17,340 nt of DNA. Origin: Treponema sp. GTDB taxonomy: Bacteria > Spirochaetota > Spirochaetia > Treponematales > Breznakiellaceae. The notes beneath the pieces were generated by a model, which saw nothing but the letters and a program-made list of their open reading frames with translations, ran no database searches and was not told the origin of the DNA. Location: contig JAISAK010000052.1 of NCBI GenBank assembly GCA_031266695.1, positions 1-17,340 on the forward strand, read 5' to 3'. Positions 14,563 to 17,340 of the stretch are shown one piece after another. The translations under genes were made by a program, and so were the position numbers. Position 1 is the first letter of the stretch. The number at the start of each line of letters is the position of its first letter.

Positions 14563-15720
14563 CTAGAGGTACGACAAAAACAGCAGCAGCGGCAGATGGT
14601 CGCTTAGGCCCGCGCCTGTTCTTGGGTTATAGGCCGCGGGCTGCCCCTTTGCATTGCCAAAGGGCGGCTGATTAAACACCCGGGCATTTTCGAATTCCCA
14701 GCCCGTCCCGTCAAAGAGCTGTGTTGAAAGAAGAAAGTGATCGATGGTTTCCCACTCGTTTTTATAGTAGTAGGAGCCGTTTTCAAGTTCCTTTGCCCAG
14801 GGCGAGTAAACACAGATGGTCTGTTCCGGAAAATAATGAGCCCGCGGCGGTTTATTACTGCTAAGGATGATAAAATCCTTTTGCAGTTCCGCGGCGGGCG
14901 CGGACTCCGCGGGGCCTTCCCCGTCAGGGCCGTAAAACCCCGTGATATCCGCGCAGTGGGGATCGTCGGGGACAAGGGCGCTTATTACCGAGCCGTTTCT
15001 GCGGTAAAACTCGTCGTAGTTCTCGTTAAGATCCCCCAGGATAATCACCGGAAGAGAGGGCTCCTCTTCGGCAAGTTCCCGCAGGCGGCGCAGGATAATC
15101 CGCGCCGAGGCCTTCCGCGTGGTCTCCGTTGCGTCATCGCCCCCGAGCTTCGACTTCCAGTGGCAGACAAAGAGAGCGAGCGGCCTGCCGCCGGCATCGA
15201 CGCGGACTTCAAGTACCGGCCTCGGCGCCTCATCGCCATCGGCATTAATCGAGTGTACCTTCACGTCTTCGAGGGGGAATTTGCTGATAAGACCCAGTCC
15301 CAGGCTGCCGCCGGGATTGGCGGCAAAATGCGTCCAGAATTGGGCTTTTTTTGAAAGGGCGGCGCCAAGATCGTCCAATACCTTGCCGGATTCAATTTCC
15401 TCAAGGGCGATAAGGTCCGGAATTCCGCTTTCTGTTTCCTGTATCGCCTTTGAGATAACGCTGATCCTTCCTCTGTATTTTTCCTCCGACCAGTCTGCGG
15501 CCGCCGTATATTCATCATACTCGGTTCCCGCTTCGGTTCCGTCAAAAAGCGCCTGCAGGTTCCAGGTCATAATGCTTAGGGGAGCCTCTTCCGAATCCGC
15601 CGCTTCCTCCATCCCGAAAAATTCGCAGGAAACCAGGGAAACCAGGGAAACCAGCGCCGCCGCCAGCAGGATCGCCGAAAGGGCCTGCCTGCCGATCCTC
15701 ACCATATTATTCTGCCTCAT
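14563..15720 (-). CDS. Endonuclease/exonuclease/phosphatase (EEP) family lipoprotein
   Basis: A 385-residue protein with an N-terminal lipoprotein signal: Arg/Lys-type start, hydrophobic stretch 14-30 and lipobox LVSC with Cys32, so it should be lipid-anchored outside the cytoplasm. The rest is an intact EEP hydrolase domain: MTWNLQ with Asn54, LIALEEIE with the metal-binding Glu near 107-110, HWKSK with His187, GDLNEN with Asp230 and Asn232, ETIDHF (Asp327/His328) and SDHLPL with the catalytic Asp374-His375 pair. The fold hydrolyses phosphodiester or phosphomonoester bonds; candidates are extracellular DNA, nucleotides or phospholipid headgroups. The start has GGAGG 6 bases upstream. The signal-peptide codons contain a tandem 9-bp repeat. 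It lies downstream of pheT, probably with its own promoter. Confidence 0.88.
   Translation of the reverse strand: MRQNNMVRIGRQALSAILLAAALVSLVSLVSCEFFGMEEAADSEEAPLSIMTWNLQALFDGTEAGTEYDEYTAAADWSEEKYRGRISVISKAIQETESGIPDLIALEEIESGKVLDDLGAALSKKAQFWTHFAANPGGSLGLGLISKFPLEDVKVHSINADGDEAPRPVLEVRVDAGGRPLALFVCHWKSKLGGDDATETTRKASARIILRRLRELAEEEPSLPVIILGDLNENYDEFYRRNGSVISALVPDDPHCADITGFYGPDGEGPAESAPAAELQKDFIILSSNKPPRAHYFPEQTICVYSPWAKELENGSYYYKNEWETIDHFLLSTQLFDGTGWEFENARVFNQPPFGNAKGQPAAYNPRTGAGLSDHLPLLLFLSYL
15628..15654 (-). repeat. Three tandem 9-bp repeats inside the lipoprotein signal peptide
   Basis: Three exact copies of GGAAACCAG (plus-strand sense) run head to tail and encode the LVS-LVS-LVS hydrophobic core just before the lipobox cysteine. 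Being a multiple of three, gain or loss of a unit would keep the frame and only change the length of the signal-peptide core. Confidence 0.85.
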
Positions 15721-15853
15721 AATAATCCTCCGCAGTATTAATGGCGCGATCCTGCATGGCGCTTCAATGATTTAAAAAAATTGAGACGATTTTCCTGAAA
15801 ATTTAAAATTATAATCGGAATTCCCTTGCCTTTTCAGATTGTCAGGGAATAAG
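15721..15853. other. AT-rich spacer between pheT and the lipoprotein gene
   Basis: A 133-bp region with no ORF of note. It is clearly more AT-rich than the flanking genes. It contains the lipoprotein ribosome binding site (GGAGG on the minus strand, 15727-15731), a short inverted repeat (ATTTTC-AG-GAAAAT on the minus strand, about 15789-15802), a run of seven T on the minus strand (15774-15780) and a -10-like box. The inverted repeat plus T-run could terminate pheT, but the stem is short and AT-only. Confidence 0.5.
15808..15836 (-). promoter_or_regulatory. Candidate promoter of the EEP lipoprotein gene
   Basis: A perfect minus-strand TATAAT (15808-15813) has TGAAAA 17 bases upstream, a weak match to the -35 consensus. 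Transcription would start near 15801 and leave a leader of about 80 bases before the ATG at 15720. Confidence 0.4.
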
Positions 15854-17340
15854 TTACGCCAATAAAGAGTCCAGATCGATTTCACCCGCGGTACAGGGAA
15901 CGGTAATACCCCAGTTCTCCAGCAGTCCGGGGTGAAGTTCGCCGAAGACGCCTGTTTTTTTGCCTCTGTAAATAACGGCGGCGGCGCGTCCGGAAATGAA
16001 CCGGGGGTCTTCCGTTTCCTCAACATCGTATTCTTTGGAAAGGTAGTAAAAAAGGGTTTGTAGCTGGCCTGCCGCGGTGTTGAAGTTGGCGTCCTTGTCG
16101 GCCTGGAGGAAGCCCGCGTACTGCCGGGTGGCGGCGCCGTAGTTTTCGGATTCATCAAGACAGGCTACCTTGCCAACCTCGAAGATCTTGTGGGGATAAG
16201 CCGAATGACCGGAAACGGATTCGCTTGCCACAAGGGAAGCCAGGACGGAATCCCGCACGTATTCATAGTTCTCGGTCATGGGATTCGAGATTCTGATAAT
16301 CCGCCTGCCGTCGCCCCGCATTTTTTCAACCAGATCCTTTCGGGAACCCAGGTAGTTGTAAATCATCTCCTGATAGCCCAGGCCCACCAGTATTTCCTTG
16401 ACCTGCCTGCCGAAAAGGGTGATGGGCGTAAGCCTGCCCACGGTAAAGTCGCCGGGACGCTGGGGCTTGAAGGAATCCAGGGAACGGCCGATCATCACGT
16501 CTTCGACAACGTCCGCGGCGTGGAGAAAATCGTTGCGGTACTCGGGCGGCCAGGCGCGGACGCCTTCGGTCTCGGCGTTTTCCCCGCGCTCGGCGGCGCG
16601 CGTTTTTTCGGCGCGGACGCCCATGCGTTCCAGGGCTTTGACACATTCATCGGCGCTGAGTTTTTCGCCCAGAAATTTTTCCACCCGTGCCAGCGAACAA
16701 AAAACCGGCTCCTGGAAGTAGCAGGGCGTGACGCACTTTTTCCCGAAGGGCGTGTCGTATTCGTACTCAACCTCTACCGGCTCAATGTTAAAGCCGTTAT
16801 CCGCCAGGTCGCAGGCTACAATGGAAACAGCCAGGTTTACCGAAGTCTGATCCGTACCCGTGATTTCCACAAAAAGATCCGTATCGCCAACCTGCACCGC
16901 TCCGAGGTTCGCGGAGTTGATGATGGGCGGATAGGAAAGGACGCTGCCTTCCGAATCGGTAAGGAGGGGATGAATTGGTTCATGCTCCTGGATAAAGGCG
17001 TACTCCTTTCCCTTGGGGTGCTGTTTGAGAATTTCCCGCAGGGTAAGGGGCGTGTCCCACTGGAGCGGCACAAAGGATACACTGTCCGGATCTGCTCCCT
17101 TGTAAATAATGGGCCACTTGATAATGGCGGTGCGGTACAGCCCCATAGAGATAGTCCGCCGCTTGCGGCCGAAATTCCAGGCAAGTTTTTCCTGGGTCTG
17201 AATCATATCCCGCAGCAGGGGGTCGCTGACGGCCCTGCCCGACGCCACAAAACCGGCCAGGTAGGGCCGTACCGGCTTGACGCTTTTTTCCACGATAACC
17301 TTGTGGTTAGCTTTCCTCGCGTCGCCGGGGCGGGAAAAAA
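15854..17340 (-). CDS. pheT: Phenylalanine-tRNA ligase beta subunit, archaeal/spirochaete type (5' end outside window)
   Basis: The C-terminal ~495 residues of PheT, which with PheS charges tRNA-Phe. The frame stays open to the right edge, so the true start and the first domain are missing; a GTG at 17293 is internal. Visible parts run in order. The B3/B4-like tRNA-binding and editing region begins at VRPYLAGFV and includes SPPIINSANLG-like sequence and VEITGTD. The B5 domain follows (CYFQEPVFCSLARVEKFLG). Its acidic Mg-linked segment is EYRNDFLHAADVVEDVMIG. Last is the catalytic-like core with SNPMTENYEYVRDSVLASL. The C-terminal anticodon-binding FDX domain and N-terminal tRNA-binding fold of ordinary bacterial PheT are absent from the visible part; the protein ends at LDSLLA as in the shorter archaeal form. 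Spirochaetes are known to carry this type. Confidence 0.9.
   Translation of the reverse strand, partial: FSRPGDARKANHKVIVEKSVKPVRPYLAGFVASGRAVSDPLLRDMIQTQEKLAWNFGRKRRTISMGLYRTAIIKWPIIYKGADPDSVSFVPLQWDTPLTLREILKQHPKGKEYAFIQEHEPIHPLLTDSEGSVLSYPPIINSANLGAVQVGDTDLFVEITGTDQTSVNLAVSIVACDLADNGFNIEPVEVEYEYDTPFGKKCVTPCYFQEPVFCSLARVEKFLGEKLSADECVKALERMGVRAEKTRAAERGENAETEGVRAWPPEYRNDFLHAADVVEDVMIGRSLDSFKPQRPGDFTVGRLTPITLFGRQVKEILVGLGYQEMIYNYLGSRKDLVEKMRGDGRRIIRISNPMTENYEYVRDSVLASLVASESVSGHSAYPHKIFEVGKVACLDESENYGAATRQYAGFLQADKDANFNTAAGQLQTLFYYLSKEYDVEETEDPRFISGRAAAVIYRGKKTGVFGELHPGLLENWGITVPCTAGEIDLDSLLA

Noticed and set aside
14737..15775. Plus-strand ORFs across the EEP lipoprotein gene
   Set aside because: They are antisense to a gene with a complete active site, lipobox and good ribosome binding site; no family features are seen.

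Overview
The window looks like a stretch of spirochaete chromosome, probably from the Treponema/Breznakiella group. Three things suggest this. The PheRS beta chain at the right edge is of the archaeal/eukaryotic type, which spirochaetes are known to carry. The TRAP binding protein has an 'AGGQ'-type mature N-terminus, often seen in Treponema lipoproteins and binding proteins. Coding is dense, with intact Shine-Dalgarno sites and many 4-23 bp gene overlaps. No database search was possible, so the taxonomic call is moderate. No tRNA, rRNA, IS element, CRISPR array or prophage gene was seen.

Region 1 (about 75-8195, all + strand) is an organic-acid uptake and oxidation locus. It begins with a DASS/SLC13-type sodium-coupled anion transporter, followed by a canonical intrinsic terminator. 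Next come a ketopantoate-reductase-family dehydrogenase, a complete TRAP transporter (DctP, DctQ, DctM), and a complete four-subunit 2-oxoacid:ferredoxin oxidoreductase in the order gamma-delta-alpha-beta. The dehydrogenase has Asp where NADPH-dependent ketopantoate reductases have Arg, which hints at NAD(H) use. Read together, the genes suggest TRAP import of a 2-hydroxy or 2-oxo acid, conversion by the dehydrogenase, then oxidative decarboxylation to an acyl-CoA with reduction of ferredoxin. An 8-bp hairpin between dctP and dctQ probably gives more binding protein than membrane subunits.

Region 2 (8232-9783, - strand) holds a DUF2156-type acyltransferase-fold protein and a downstream M50 membrane metalloprotease, likely co-transcribed. 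A 45-bp divergent spacer separates them from region 3 (9829-14507, + strand): pepT, a PlsC-like acyltransferase, feoA and feoB, with gaps of 11 bp or less or overlaps. The spacer contains promoter-like and weakly Fur-box-like sequence, and pepT may be translated from a leaderless mRNA.

Region 4 (14563-end, - strand) holds a secreted lipoprotein of the endonuclease/exonuclease/phosphatase fold, with a tandem 9-bp repeat inside its signal-peptide codons. Upstream of it lies the 3' part of pheT, which runs off the right edge. All spacers are under 140 bp and no stretch over 300 bp lacks a gene.
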